From the NCBI RefSeq assembly GCF_001518015.1, contig NZ_LPUY01000134.1, positions 33,007 to 97,006 of the forward strand: 64,000 nucleotides of DNA, read 5' to 3'. Of this stretch, positions 55,472 to 63,916 are shown piece after piece. Position numbers and translations under genes: made by a program. The notes below the pieces were generated by a model. The model did not search any database. It was given only the letters and a program-made list of their open reading frames with translations, and was not told the origin of the DNA. The stretch is from Tritonibacter horizontis. Its GTDB lineage: Bacteria > Pseudomonadota > Alphaproteobacteria > Rhodobacterales > Rhodobacteraceae. Positions within the stretch are counted from its first letter, which is position 1; every line of letters begins with the position of its first letter.

Positions 55472-56133
55472 CACGAGTTTTGAACGCCGAACGCAAAGAG
55501 GCGCTCTCGGGCGAGACCCGATCCGCAGTGGTATTCCTGCATGGCTACGGCGCCAACGGGGCCGATCTTCTTGGTCTGGCGGATCCGCTGGCGGAGCATC
55601 TGCCGGACACGCTGTTTGTCGCCCCCGACGCGCCAGAGGCCTGCGCCGGGGCGCCGTTTGGCTTTCAGTGGTTCCCGATCCCCTGGATCGACGGCTCCTC
55701 CGAGGAGGAATCGATGCGTGGCATGATGTCGGCCGTCGACGACCTCAATGCCTTTCTCGATGCGCTGATGGTGGACGAGGATCTGCTGCCGGAGCAGGTG
55801 GTCCTGTTCGGCTTTTCACAGGGCACGATGATGAGTCTGCATGTCGCCCCCCGGCGCGAAGATCCGGTTGCGGGTATCGTCGCCTTCTCGGGGCGCTTGC
55901 TGTCGCCCGAAACCCTGCAGGATGAGGTCGTCAGCAAGATGCCGATCCTGCTGGTGCATGGCGATCAGGACGATGTGGTGCCGCCGCAATCGCTGCCCGA
56001 AGCGGCGCAGGCGCTTCAGGACGCCGGGTTCCAGGACGTCTTTGCCCATGTGATGCAGGGCACCGCCCATGGGATCGCCCCCGATGGGTTGAGCGTGGCG
56101 CTCGCCTTCATGCGCGACAAGTTGAGCCTTTGA
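55468..56133 (+). CDS. Phospholipase/carboxylesterase family alpha/beta hydrolase
   Basis: This 221-residue serine hydrolase has the oxyanion segment VVFLHGYGANGADL, nucleophile Ser in LFGFSQGTMM (near 117), Asp in HGDQDDVVPP (near 167) and His in GTAHGIAP (near 201). It belongs to the YpfH/carboxylesterase group, with a broad ester or lysophospholipid substrate range. The ATG at 55468 follows CAGGGAAG and overlaps the glycosylase stop. The same CAGGGA word could pair weakly with the sRNA described at 4.2 kb. Confidence 0.88.
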   Translation: MTRVLNAERKEALSGETRSAVVFLHGYGANGADLLGLADPLAEHLPDTLFVAPDAPEACAGAPFGFQWFPIPWIDGSSEEESMRGMMSAVDDLNAFLDALMVDEDLLPEQVVLFGFSQGTMMSLHVAPRREDPVAGIVAFSGRLLSPETLQDEVVSKMPILLVHGDQDDVVPPQSLPEAAQALQDAGFQDVFAHVMQGTAHGIAPDGLSVALAFMRDKLSL

Positions 56134-56135
56134 CC

Positions 56136-56828
56136 CTAAGGCTTTGATTTAGATCTGGGTTTTCGTGGTTTCCGGGGGGCGGGCTTTGCCGTGCCTGTTC
56201 GGGCCTGCGTGGGCTGCGGCGCGGGTTTGCGCCGCGGCGGTTTCTGCGAGGGTTTGGGCGGGCCGGGGATACGTGGCGGCTCCAGCGGTTCCCACCGACC
56301 AGGCGGAAGCCCGTCCAGGCTCCAGGCGCCGATCGCACTGCGGATCAGCCGCAGTGTTGGAAAGCCGATTGCGGCCGTCATCCGCCGCACCTGCCGGTTC
56401 TTGCCTTCGGTGATGCGCAGCTCGATCCAGCTTGTCGGCACCGATTTGCGGTCGCGGATCGGCGGCGTCCGCGCCCAGAGGGCGGCCGGCTCCGGGATCT
56501 GGCGGGCCAGAGCCGGCCGCGTCATTCCGTCTTTGAGTTCAACACCTTGGCACAGGGTGTTCAGGTCATCCTCGGTGGGGATGCCCTCGACCTGCACCCA
56601 ATAGGTTTTCTCCAGCTTGTGTTTGGGATCGCTGATCCAGGCTTGCAGGCGGCCATCGTCGGTCAGCAGCATCAGCCCCTCGCTGTCGCGGTCCAGCCGC
56701 CCGGCAGGATAGACGCCCGGACAATCAATGTAGCGGCTCAAAGTGGGGCGCGCGCTGCCGTCAGCGCCGCGATCTGTGAACTGAGGCAGCACATCAAAGG
56801 GCTTGTTAAAACGCAATAGTCGGGTCAT
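56136..56828 (-). CDS. rluE: RluE/RsuA-family 23S rRNA pseudouridine synthase
   Basis: This 230-residue enzyme has the catalytic Asp46 in [18 protein letters not shown], the KTYWVQVEG strand and the C-terminal [10 protein letters not shown] and [10 protein letters not shown] segments. A highly basic Pro/Lys/Arg tail of about 45 residues follows (from about 185). It has no S4 domain at the N-terminus, which fits RluE rather than RsuA. RluE modifies 23S rRNA. It is convergent with the esterase gene with 2 nt between stops. Confidence 0.88.
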   Translation of the reverse strand: MTRLLRFNKPFDVLPQFTDRGADGSARPTLSRYIDCPGVYPAGRLDRDSEGLMLLTDDGRLQAWISDPKHKLEKTYWVQVEGIPTEDDLNTLCQGVELKDGMTRPALARQIPEPAALWARTPPIRDRKSVPTSWIELRITEGKNRQVRRMTAAIGFPTLRLIRSAIGAWSLDGLPPGRWEPLEPPRIPGPPKPSQKPPRRKPAPQPTQARTGTAKPAPRKPRKPRSKSKP

Positions 56829-57081
56829 GTCTTGGTCTTATGTCCGTCGGTGTTCTGGCGCAAGCGGCGTTTGGCAGGCGTTGGCGGTGCATTTCACGCA
56901 AGTTGCCCAATCTTTGGGCTGTGGATAACTGTCATGCATATGTAACGGAATCATCTTATTTCACACGATATCTGGTGTGTCATGGGGGCTTGTCAGGTCC
57001 CGGCCACGATATATAGTTCAAGTGAACGCAGGGGCCCAGCCCCCGCTCTGGTGCCAGGTTTCGGCAAGCAGAACGAGGTAA

Positions 57082-57672
57082 ATGCAGATGGACGGCGACT
57101 TTAGGACTGAGTTCGTGCGCGAACCAAGCGCATTGAAACAACACCCGGCTCTGGTGTTGAACGCGGACTATCGTCCCTTGTCATATTACCCCTTGTCCCT
57201 GTGGCCCTGGCAGGATGCGGTCAAGGCTGCCTGGCTTGATCGGGTCGCCATTGTCGCGGAATATGACGAGGTTGTGCGCAGCCCGAGTACCGAGATCCGA
57301 ATACCTTCGGTGGTCGTGTTGAAAGACTATGTAAAACCTCAAAAGCGCGTGGCCTTCACGCGCTTTAATTTATTCTTGCGGGACGAATTTCATTGCCAGT
57401 ATTGCGGCACCCGCGGCGATTTGACGTTTGACCATGTTGTGCCGCGCGCGGCCGGCGGGGTGACAAGCTGGGAAAATGTTGTGGCCGCCTGTTCCAAGTG
57501 TAACCTGAAAAAGGGCTCCAAATCGCTGCATCGCGCCGGCATGTCGCTGCGCAAACCGCCGCGCCGTCCAGGGGCCGAAGAGCTGCGCAATGTGGGGCGG
57601 AAATTCCCGCCCGGCTATCTGCATGACAGCTGGATGGACTACCTCTACTGGGATAGCGAGCTCGAGGCCTGA
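57082..57672 (+). CDS. HNH endonuclease family protein
   Basis: This 196-residue protein has a zinc-bearing HNH module: FHCQYCGTRGDLTFDHVVPRAAGG (Cys105, Cys108, His118) and NVVAACSKCNLKKGS (Cys137, Cys140, Asn141). The N-terminal half (PALVLNADYRPLSYYPLSLWPWQDAVKAAWLDRVA) is typical of a widespread chromosomal HNH family in alphaproteobacteria, whose role is not known. It is not a restriction-modification gene by context. A GAGG ribosome site precedes ATGs at 57082 and 57088. A perfect DnaA-box word (TGTGGATAA, 56920-56928) lies about 155 nt upstream. Confidence 0.85.
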   Translation: MQMDGDFRTEFVREPSALKQHPALVLNADYRPLSYYPLSLWPWQDAVKAAWLDRVAIVAEYDEVVRSPSTEIRIPSVVVLKDYVKPQKRVAFTRFNLFLRDEFHCQYCGTRGDLTFDHVVPRAAGGVTSWENVVAACSKCNLKKGSKSLHRAGMSLRKPPRRPGAEELRNVGRKFPPGYLHDSWMDYLYWDSELEA

Positions 57673-57699
57673 ACCGCCCCCCCCCAAACGCCTGATGAC

Positions 57700-57726
57700 A
57701 AAGCGCGCCACAAAAGGCGCGCTTTT
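57700..57726. terminator. Bidirectional intrinsic terminator
   Basis: AAAGCGCGCC (57700-57709) and GGCGCGCTTT (57716-57725) form a 10-bp stem around a 6-nt loop, with T residues on the plus side. It lies between convergent hnh (+) and ocd (-). Confidence 0.82.
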
Positions 57727-57758
57727 GGGTTAGGGCAGTGACGGTGGCAGGCGACAGA

Positions 57759-58805
57759 TCAGGGCTGTGCGCGCAACAACATCCCAAACAGATCGCGCGG
57801 ATCGTCCGGGTCCGCCAGCATATCGAGATCCTCAAAGAACGTCGTTCCCTTGATCCGGTCGCGCATGTAGCGCAGGGCCGAGAAATCCTCGATCGCAAAG
57901 CCGACGCTGTCGAACAGGGTGATCTGACGGGCGCTGGTGCGGCCCGGCTTGCGGCCCAGGATCACTTCCCACAGTTCGGTGACAGGGAAATCTTCGGGCA
58001 TCTGCTGGATCTCGCCTTCGATGCGTGTTTGCGGCGGGTATTCGACAAACACGTCTGACCGGCTGAGAATGCCGGGGGCCAGTTCCGTCTTGCCGGGGCA
58101 ATCGCCGCCAATCGCGTTGATGTGGACGCCGCTGCCGACCATGTTGTCGGTCAGGATCGTCGCACATTGTTTGTCGGCGGTGCAGGTGGTCAGGATCTGT
58201 GCGCCCTCGATGGCCTGTTCCGGCGTCTGGCAAAGGGTGACATCAACCCCAAGCCCGGCGAGGTTGCGGGCGCATTTCTCCGACGCGGCACGATCAATAT
58301 CGAACAGTCGAACCGCTTCAATGCCACAGATGGCTTTCATTGCGAGGGTCTGAAACTCCGACTGGGCGCCATTGCCGATCATCGCCATGGTTCGCGCGTC
58401 TTTGGGGGCCAGGTGTTTTGCAACCATGGCGGAGGTCGCCGCCGTGCGCAGAGCGGTCAGGATCGTCATCTCGGTCAGCAGGACCGGGTAACCGGTGTAG
58501 ACATCCGCCAGCAGGCCAAAGGCGGTCACGGTCTGCAGGCCTTCCGATGTGTTTTTCGGATGGCCGTTGACGTATTTGAACCCATAGGCCTCGCCGTCGG
58601 AAGTGGGCATCAATTCGATCACGCCCACATCGGAATGGCTGGCGACGCGCGGTGTCTTGTCGAACAGCTCCCAGCGTTTGAAATCCGCCTCGATATAGTC
58701 GGCAAGATCGCGCAGCATCGGTTCAATGCCGACATGATGTATCAGCCGCATCATGTTGTCGACGCTTACAAAAGGGACAAGGGCCTTGTCAGAGGGTTGG
58801 GTCAT
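57759..58805 (-). CDS. ocd: Ornithine cyclodeaminase
   Basis: OCD (348 residues) turns ornithine into proline and ammonia using NAD. The dinucleotide motif is MIGNGAQSEFQTLA and the substrate-side region is LPTSDGEAYGFKYVNGHPKNT. The GVHINAIGGDCPGKTEL segment is conserved in the family. It follows rocF on the same strand after 111 nt. With the arginase it completes arginine to ornithine to proline conversion. Confidence 0.93.
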   Translation of the reverse strand: MTQPSDKALVPFVSVDNMMRLIHHVGIEPMLRDLADYIEADFKRWELFDKTPRVASHSDVGVIELMPTSDGEAYGFKYVNGHPKNTSEGLQTVTAFGLLADVYTGYPVLLTEMTILTALRTAATSAMVAKHLAPKDARTMAMIGNGAQSEFQTLAMKAICGIEAVRLFDIDRAASEKCARNLAGLGVDVTLCQTPEQAIEGAQILTTCTADKQCATILTDNMVGSGVHINAIGGDCPGKTELAPGILSRSDVFVEYPPQTRIEGEIQQMPEDFPVTELWEVILGRKPGRTSARQITLFDSVGFAIEDFSALRYMRDRIKGTTFFEDLDMLADPDDPRDLFGMLLRAQP

Positions 58806-58916
58806 CGGAGTGTCCTTTGGGGGCTCTGAGGGGCGCGTGCGCTTTTGTGCCGCGCGGCGCCATCAGACGCATTTCAAACAGGGCGAGCGGCAGGAAATGC
58901 GCGCTCTGCCCGGCCA

Positions 58917-59846
58917 TCAGGAATTGTAGCTGCGCGTCGGCCGGTCAAAGACCCGCCGCCCCATCGAGGAGGCACACAGATCGACCATCAGATGGGCTGT
59001 GCGTCCGCGATCATCCAGAAACGGGTTCAATTCCACCAGATCCATCGAGGTCATCAGACCGGAGTCATGCAGGATTTCGCAGACCAGATGCGCCTCGCGC
59101 ACCGTGGCACCACCCGGCACCGTGGTGCCGACGGCCGGCGCGACCGAAGGGTCGAGGAAATCCACGTCCAGCGACACATGCAGCATACCGTTCTGGGCGG
59201 CCACATGCTCCAGGAACGTGGTCAGCGGGCGGGCGATGCCGTTTTCGTCGATTTCGCGCATGTCGTGGCGCCGGATGCCGACCTTTTCCATCGCCGCGCG
59301 CTCTGCGGTGTCGACGGAACGCAGGCCGATCATGCAGACATTCTCGGGCGGGACCGGATTGGGAACCGGGGGGAAACTGTCAAACGTCGCCGTCTTGGTG
59401 AAGTAGCGCACCGGCGTTCCATGTAGGTTGCCAGAGTCGGTACTGTCGAGCGAGTGATAGTCGGAATGGGCGTCCAGCCACAGCACGAATTGCGGGCGGT
59501 TCACGGTGGCGGCGTGGTTTGCCACCCCGCGCACTGTTCCCAGCGCCAGCGCATGGTCGCCGCCCATAAAGATCGGCAACCCCTGTGCCATAGCTGCTTC
59601 GGCTGCTTCGGACAGGCTCTCGGTCCAAGCCCGCGTCAGGTTCGGCTGGTAGAGTTTGCCCGTCTCGTCATCCGGTCTGTGAGCCGCCGGAGCGACATTG
59701 CCGATGTCCTCGACCGTATGGCCGAGGCTCTCCAATGCGGCAGCCAGTCCCGCGGTCCGATAGGCATCCGGCCCCATCAGACAGCCAGCGCGCCGTTTGC
59801 CGCTGTCGACGGGGGCGCCGACCAGAATACAATGATGATTGGACAT
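58917..59846 (-). CDS. rocF: Arginase
   Basis: Arginase (309 residues) hydrolyses arginine to ornithine and urea. The binuclear manganese ligands are His98 in FMGGDHAL, Asp125/His127/Asp129 in WLDAHSDYH and two Asps in VSLDVDFLDP (near 232-234). The NLHGTPV substrate segment is present. The start is at 59846 behind GAGGGAG. It is divergent from an Lrp-type regulator gene, whose product probably controls it through the intergenic dyads. Confidence 0.94.
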   Translation of the reverse strand: MSNHHCILVGAPVDSGKRRAGCLMGPDAYRTAGLAAALESLGHTVEDIGNVAPAAHRPDDETGKLYQPNLTRAWTESLSEAAEAAMAQGLPIFMGGDHALALGTVRGVANHAATVNRPQFVLWLDAHSDYHSLDSTDSGNLHGTPVRYFTKTATFDSFPPVPNPVPPENVCMIGLRSVDTAERAAMEKVGIRRHDMREIDENGIARPLTTFLEHVAAQNGMLHVSLDVDFLDPSVAPAVGTTVPGGATVREAHLVCEILHDSGLMTSMDLVELNPFLDDRGRTAHLMVDLCASSMGRRVFDRPTRSYNS

Positions 59847-59880
59847 GATGGATCTCCCTCGGTTGGGTCTGTCTCTGATA

Positions 59881-59941
59881 TTTCTCCGATTTGAGGTGGA
59901 AAACAGAGGTCAAATTGCGCATAAGGAGAAAAGAAAATTCA
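59881..59941. promoter_or_regulatory. Nested inverted repeats between rocF and the Lrp-type gene
   Basis: TTTCTCC (59881-59887) pairs with GGAGAAA (59935-59941). Inside these, ATTTGA (59889-59894) pairs with TCAAAT (59910-59915). Such symmetric AT-rich sites in a divergent promoter region fit an Lrp/AsnC operator controlling rocF-ocd and the regulator itself. Confidence 0.55.
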
Positions 59942-59956
59942 AAACGGAGCCTTGTG

Positions 59957-60388
59957 ATGGACAAAACGGACGAACGCCTCATTAGTGCGCTGCGCCATGA
60001 CGCTCGCGCGTCGCTGTCCGATCTGGCCCTGCAGCTGGAACTGTCGCGCACAACGGTGCGCACGCGGATCGAACGGTTGCAGGCGCGCGGTGATGTTCTG
60101 GGGTTCACGGTCGTGCTGAAGGAGGACGTGCTGCGGGACCCGATCCGTGGCCTGATGATGATCGGTATCGAGGGACGCGGCACCGCCCGGATCACCCGAC
60201 AGTTGCAGGGGCTACCCGAGGTGCGGGCGATCCACACCACCAACGGGCGGTGGGATCTGATCGTCGAACTGGGTACGGAAACGCTGGAAACCCTGGACGA
60301 AGCCTTGGCCAAGATCCGTATGTTTGACGGCGTGGTGACCAGCGAGACAAACCTGCTGCTGGCCACCAAAAAAGACAGCCGCGCCTGA
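59957..60388 (+). CDS. Lrp/AsnC-family transcriptional regulator
   Basis: This 143-residue regulator has an N-terminal helix-turn-helix (DARASLSDLALQLELSRTTVRTRIERLQARG) and a C-terminal RAM ligand-binding domain (about 60-140, with GWDLIVEL-like strand GRWDLIVELG). It probably senses arginine or ornithine and activates the divergent rocF-ocd genes, by analogy with other Lrp-controlled arginase loci. The start is the ATG at 59957 with CGGAG upstream; the longer frame to 59891 lies in the operator region. Confidence 0.9.
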   Translation: MDKTDERLISALRHDARASLSDLALQLELSRTTVRTRIERLQARGDVLGFTVVLKEDVLRDPIRGLMMIGIEGRGTARITRQLQGLPEVRAIHTTNGRWDLIVELGTETLETLDEALAKIRMFDGVVTSETNLLLATKKDSRA

Positions 60389-60396
60389 GGTGGGCG

Positions 60397-60861
60397 TCAG
60401 CGCGCGGACCGCGCCGCAGCGATCCAGAGACCACACAGGCACAGCGACAGGACCGCGTTCCAACCGGCCATCGACAGTCCCAACATCTGCCAGGGGATCT
60501 CGTCACAGCGCACCAGCGGCGCGGACATGATCTGGTTCATCAGCTCTTCACTGCTGAGCCCACCGACCGGACCCGAGGTGCAGGTTGTCGGCCCTTGCCA
60601 CCAGCCTTGCTCGACCCCGGCGTGAAAACCCCCGATGGCCGCCGTAACGAGTGTCGCCAGGGCACCGACATAGGCCAGACCAGCGCCAGAGATCACCAGT
60701 GCCAGGGCACCAATCCCGATCGCCGCCCCATGCGGATAGCGTTGCCAGATGCACATTTTGCAGGGGGCGAGATCTCCGATATATTGGAAACCAAACGCCC
60801 CAAGAAGCAACATAGCGGAACCCGCCGTGGCGATGAGAATGAGAAACCGGCTGAACGTCAT
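60397..60861 (-). CDS. dsbB: DsbB-family disulfide bond formation protein
   Basis: This 154-residue, four-span inner-membrane protein has the quinone-linked Cys34-x-x-Cys37 in APCKMCIWQRYPH and a second pair, Cys94 and Cys119, in the periplasmic loop (TTCTSG and VRCDEIPW). DsbB reoxidises DsbA with quinone. Its product may support the Ccm system and other periplasmic proteins. The ATG overlaps the upstream DedA-like gene stop (ATGA). Confidence 0.9.
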   Translation of the reverse strand: MTFSRFLILIATAGSAMLLLGAFGFQYIGDLAPCKMCIWQRYPHGAAIGIGALALVISGAGLAYVGALATLVTAAIGGFHAGVEQGWWQGPTTCTSGPVGGLSSEELMNQIMSAPLVRCDEIPWQMLGLSMAGWNAVLSLCLCGLWIAAARSAR

Positions 60862-61436
60862 AGATACCTCAGGACCAGAAAGCCGCCAAAGAGCAGGATG
60901 CAGAAGACGGTAAAGACCAGACCGAGCCGTTTTTCAATAAAGTCGCGCACCGGAGGGCCGAATTTCCACAGCAGGGCTGCGACAAGGAAAAACCGCAAGG
61001 CCCGCGCCAGAACCGAGGTCGCAAGGAAGGTGAGAACAGGCATGCCGGTCCAGCCCGACATGATGGTGATCACTTTGTAGGGGAACGGCGTGACCCCGGC
61101 GATCAGCACCGCCCAGAACCCAAAGTCATTGAAGCGGACGTTGAATTCCGCCATGGCGTCGCCTTTGCCCATGGCTTCGAGGATGGGCTGACCGATGCTG
61201 TCGTAGAAAAACGCACCAATCATATAGCCCAGCAGACCACCGGCGACCGATGCCACCAAGGCAACCAGCGCGATCAGCCAGGCGCGGGAGGGTCGGGCGA
61301 GGATCATGGGGATCATCAAAACATCAGGCGGAATGGGAAAAACGGAGCTTTCGACAAAAGCGATGGCGGCCAGCCACCACAACGCATGGCGGTGATCGGC
61401 CAGCGCCATGGTGCGATCATAAAGGGGGCGTAACAT
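60858..61436 (-). CDS. DedA/YqaA-family inner-membrane protein
   Basis: This 192-residue protein has an SNARE-associated/VTT-like core: FVESSVFPIPPDVLMIPMILARP, a Gly-rich GGLLGYMIGAFFYDSIG re-entrant region and ITIMSGWTGMP, with further membrane spans to the C-terminus. DedA proteins are linked to lipid flipping, membrane potential and envelope stress. The YqaA branch is poorly characterised. It is translationally coupled to dsbB. Confidence 0.85.
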   Translation of the reverse strand: MLRPLYDRTMALADHRHALWWLAAIAFVESSVFPIPPDVLMIPMILARPSRAWLIALVALVASVAGGLLGYMIGAFFYDSIGQPILEAMGKGDAMAEFNVRFNDFGFWAVLIAGVTPFPYKVITIMSGWTGMPVLTFLATSVLARALRFFLVAALLWKFGPPVRDFIEKRLGLVFTVFCILLFGGFLVLRYL

Positions 61437-61602
61437 CGTTGACTAAATATCCTTGGGGAAAACGTCTTGGCCGACGTGGCATGTGATCGACGAGGCGTCA
61501 ACTCAACAGTTTATGACCAGACGGAAATTCGGAACATTTCCGCAGCTCTGCGCAATTTTGCCTCTGGACCTTACGGAAAAGCGACGGTAGGAAAAGCTCC
61601 AT

Positions 61603-61688
61603 GCCCAAGTGGCGGAATGGTAGACGCAGGGGATTCAAAATCCCCCGCTGGTGACAGCGTGCCGGTTCGAGTCCGGCCTTGGGTACCA
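61603..61688 (+). tRNA. tRNA-Leu (anticodon CAA)
   Basis: An 86-nt class II tRNA with acceptor GCCCAAG/CTTGGGT, anticodon stem GGGGA/TCCCC around loop TTCAAAA (anticodon CAA), long variable arm, T arm with GGTTCGAGTCC and encoded CCA (61686-61688). Its 3' end is the likely attachment site of the integrative element whose integrase lies 122 nt downstream. Confidence 0.96.
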
Positions 61689-61713
61689 TCGCAAAGCATT
61701 GTTTTTGCTTGAG

Positions 61714-61746
61714 AAAGCCGCCGGTAACAAAACCGGCGGCTTTTCC
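61714..61746. terminator. Terminator between tRNA-Leu and the integrase gene
   Basis: AAAGCCGCCGGT (61714-61725) and ACCGGCGGCTTT (61732-61743) form a perfect 12-bp stem around a 6-nt loop, with a T tract on the plus side. It can end tRNA transcription and, weakly, that of the convergent integrase. Confidence 0.85.
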
Positions 61747-61810
61747 TCTTCTGGGCGTTGCCCCCCATGCATGCCCCCCTTTCTCGTTTCGTACCTGTTC
61801 CGTTCACAGT

Positions 61811-62854
61811 CTAGTTGCGCCGATCCTGCGCCGATTTGGATAGTTTTACGCGGTTCGCGCGCTTCCGGTAGTAGGCCACCATTTCGGAGCTTTGGTTTGT
61901 CACGGCCTGAATCTCTGCGTCTGAGCATCCGGCCTCTGCAAGTTCGACAATTGCCAGCTTGCGCAGCCCGTGAAGAGTGAACTGTTTCGCATTATCGCCG
62001 AGTGTGAGCCGCCAAGCCCGGAAGGCCTTTTCAACCGCACTGTATCCAATTGGCTGGCGCAAGTTCTTGGCGATGAGGTATTCCCCGCTCGGTGGCCGCG
62101 CTTCTATGAACTGCCGCAGTCTTGGCGGGCAGTGCGTATCAAACAGTTCGTCGCCCTTCTCATCCAGCACGGTCATTGTGTCACCGTGAAATTGGCTGTG
62201 CTTCATGCGGATAGCAGCATTCGGGCGCTGGCCGGTGCCAAGGATCAAATGCGCGGCCATCTGCACGCTATCCGGTGCGGTGGGCAGGGAATCTACCAGC
62301 CAGGCGGGCCAAGGCTCGAATTCACGAACTGGTTTGTAGGCGGCTAGCTTCTTTGCCGGGTTCGGTCCAAGCGGCCAGTCCAGCTCGGTCTCAGCGTAGT
62401 TCCATAGGATGCTAACGGTCTGGGCATACTTGCTGGCTTTGCGCGGTTGGTTCGCCATCTTGGCGAGTGCGGCCTTCAGTGCGGGGCGCGTCGTCGCAGC
62501 CATGTCTTTATTTCCGTTCTTCTCCATGATCCGGTCCATGTCGCGGCGATAACTGGCCTTCGTGGACGCGGCTAAACCTTGCTGCACGATGTGGTCAGAG
62601 CGCCAAGCTTCGATGCAGGCGCGCCAAGTATGCTTGTGAGGGCGCAGCTGCGCTTCACTGCGACCCGAGCGGCATTCCCAATACAGCTTGTCCAGGCGCT
62701 CGGCGTCACCCTGCCAGTCTAGCGAGATGTTTTTCTCGCGACGTACCCCGTTTTCCGTCCATCGGATTCGGAATATCGGTTCCCATACCCCCCTTTCTGG
62801 GCGGTATCGCCACTTCAGCTTGTCCTTGGTGATACGGGGACGTGGGGGTTTCAC
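61811..62854 (-). CDS. int: Tyrosine recombinase (phage-type integrase)
   Basis: This 347-residue integrase has an N-terminal SAM-like domain (about 60-150) and a catalytic domain with Arg near 210 (GTGQRPNAA), His295-x-x-Arg298 (LHGLRK) and the nucleophile Tyr in VAYYRKRAN (328 or 329). It lies next to tRNA-Leu, pointing toward it, the standard arrangement of an integrated element. The excisionase-like gene overlaps its start by 4 nt. The element extends beyond the right edge. Confidence 0.92.
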   Translation of the reverse strand: MKPPRPRITKDKLKWRYRPERGVWEPIFRIRWTENGVRREKNISLDWQGDAERLDKLYWECRSGRSEAQLRPHKHTWRACIEAWRSDHIVQQGLAASTKASYRRDMDRIMEKNGNKDMAATTRPALKAALAKMANQPRKASKYAQTVSILWNYAETELDWPLGPNPAKKLAAYKPVREFEPWPAWLVDSLPTAPDSVQMAAHLILGTGQRPNAAIRMKHSQFHGDTMTVLDEKGDELFDTHCPPRLRQFIEARPPSGEYLIAKNLRQPIGYSAVEKAFRAWRLTLGDNAKQFTLHGLRKLAIVELAEAGCSDAEIQAVTNQSSEMVAYYRKRANRVKLSKSAQDRRN

Positions 62855-63060
62855 AGTTCAAAGTCCTCGCTTGGGCGGGCGGCGTGGCCATCCAGGATTG
62901 CCTGAATGTCTGAAACGCGCCAGCGGACATGATGTCCAAGGTTGCAGGGTTTAGGCAGCGCGCCTGCGTTCACCAGCTTGTGAAACTCGGTGGCGGGCAG
63001 GTCCAGCATCTTTGCAGCAGTCGTGTCTCTCACTGCGATTGGTTGTGTCTGGTGTCCCAT
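62851..63060 (-). CDS. AlpA/excisionase-like DNA-binding protein
   Basis: This 69-residue MerR/AlpA-type helix-turn-helix protein (TTAAKMLDLPATEFHKLVNAGALPKP, then HVRWRVSDIQAIL) matches small DNA-binding regulators and excisionases carried beside phage integrases. The stop overlaps the integrase ATG (ATGA), so both are translated together. It probably binds the attachment region or controls int. Confidence 0.82.
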   Translation of the reverse strand: MGHQTQPIAVRDTTAAKMLDLPATEFHKLVNAGALPKPCNLGHHVRWRVSDIQAILDGHAARPSEDFEL

Positions 63061-63069
63061 CTTTTCCTC

Positions 63070-63213
63070 CTAGCCTGTCTCGGTGATCATTCTGCCATCT
63101 CCATTTCCATCAGAGGCGAGATGAGCCGGGCATTCATGTGCGGTCGTCTTTTTGGTCTTTTTTGGTGGCGGTTCAGGTTGCAGTTGCGTCCCGTTGCCAG
63201 ATCCCAGCTTCAT
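63070..63213 (-). CDS. 47-residue phage-type small ORF
   Basis: The product begins MKLGSGNGTQLQPEPPPKK and has a Lys/Pro-rich middle. The ATG at 63213 overlaps the upstream stop (TGATG), and its stop lies 9 nt before the excisionase-like gene. I recognise no family. The precise tiling in a chain of overlapping phage genes is the support. Confidence 0.5.
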   Translation of the reverse strand: MKLGSGNGTQLQPEPPPKKTKKTTAHECPAHLASDGNGDGRMITETG

Positions 63214-63485
63214 CAATTCTTGCCCTTGGCGCGGCGCATCCGGCGGATGCAGCGGTTCATGATGGCCTGGCGCTCGGCGATCAGGTCGGCCAGGTTTGCC
63301 TTCTTCAGCTCGATGCGGACGTGCAGCTTGGCGAGGCGCTTCAATTCCAGATGATTTGCGAAGTGCAGCCACAGGGCGCGAAGGCCGAATGGTTCTGTGT
63401 TTACAGGGCATTGGCGGTGGTTCTTGCTTTGGCCCTGTGTAGTGGGGGCCGCTACACAGGGGTTGGGATTTTTTGCAGGCTGCAT
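63213..63485 (-). CDS. 90-residue hypothetical phage protein
   Basis: This small basic protein has a helical, Lys/Arg/Leu-rich C-terminal half (LKRLAKLHVRIELKKANLADLIAERQAIMNRCIRR). No family is recognised. The stop of the upstream gene and this ATG share bases (TAATG), and its own stop overlaps the next ORF, indicating a tightly coupled phage operon. Confidence 0.6.
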   Translation of the reverse strand: MQPAKNPNPCVAAPTTQGQSKNHRQCPVNTEPFGLRALWLHFANHLELKRLAKLHVRIELKKANLADLIAERQAIMNRCIRRMRRAKGKN

Positions 63486-63772
63486 TACCGGCTCCTTCCG
63501 CGCGGCATCGCCTGTTTGCCGGTCCAGCCGTCAAAGCTGGTTTTCAGGGCCTCAAATGCCTGGGCGGCGGCTGGGTCCGTGGCCAGCGCACTGCGGCTGG
63601 TGATCCTGCAGCAGCTGCGCAGAAAGGCGGCGGCGGCGGTTTCGCCGAATTGCTGATCTGGCAGTCCGCAGCGCATGGCCGCGAACCGCTGAAACCTCGG
63701 ATCATTGCACAGGATGCCGGCCTGCTGGGGCGCGGGCATTTGGTCGAAGGGGAGGCGTGGCGATGGCGGCAT
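63485..63772 (-). CDS. 95-residue hypothetical phage protein
   Basis: The product opens with MPPSPRLPFDQMPAPQQAGI and continues with CNDPRFQRFAAMRCGLPDQQF and CRITSRSALATDPAAAQAFEAL. It looks like a small conserved prophage protein of the Rhodobacteraceae, but I cannot name its role. An AAGAGAC ribosome site precedes the ATG at 63772. It is the first of the overlapping chain ending in the integrase. Confidence 0.6.
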   Translation of the reverse strand: MPPSPRLPFDQMPAPQQAGILCNDPRFQRFAAMRCGLPDQQFGETAAAAFLRSCCRITSRSALATDPAAAQAFEALKTSFDGWTGKQAMPRGRSR

Positions 63773-63916
63773 GGCGGTCTCTTGTTGATTTGGGCGGGGG
63801 CGCGGTGCGTATGCGTGAGTGGCGGGCTTGCCGCGCCCCCGATGCTGGCGGTGGGGAGGCGTGTCACCGCGCGCATGGGAATAAAGGGGCCGGGGCTGAC
63901 GCTCCGGCCAGTTGCG

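Noticed and set aside
56920..56928. Perfect DnaA box upstream of the HNH gene as a replication origin
   Set aside because: A single box with no AT-rich unwinding region, no further boxes and no dnaA, parA or similar gene nearby.
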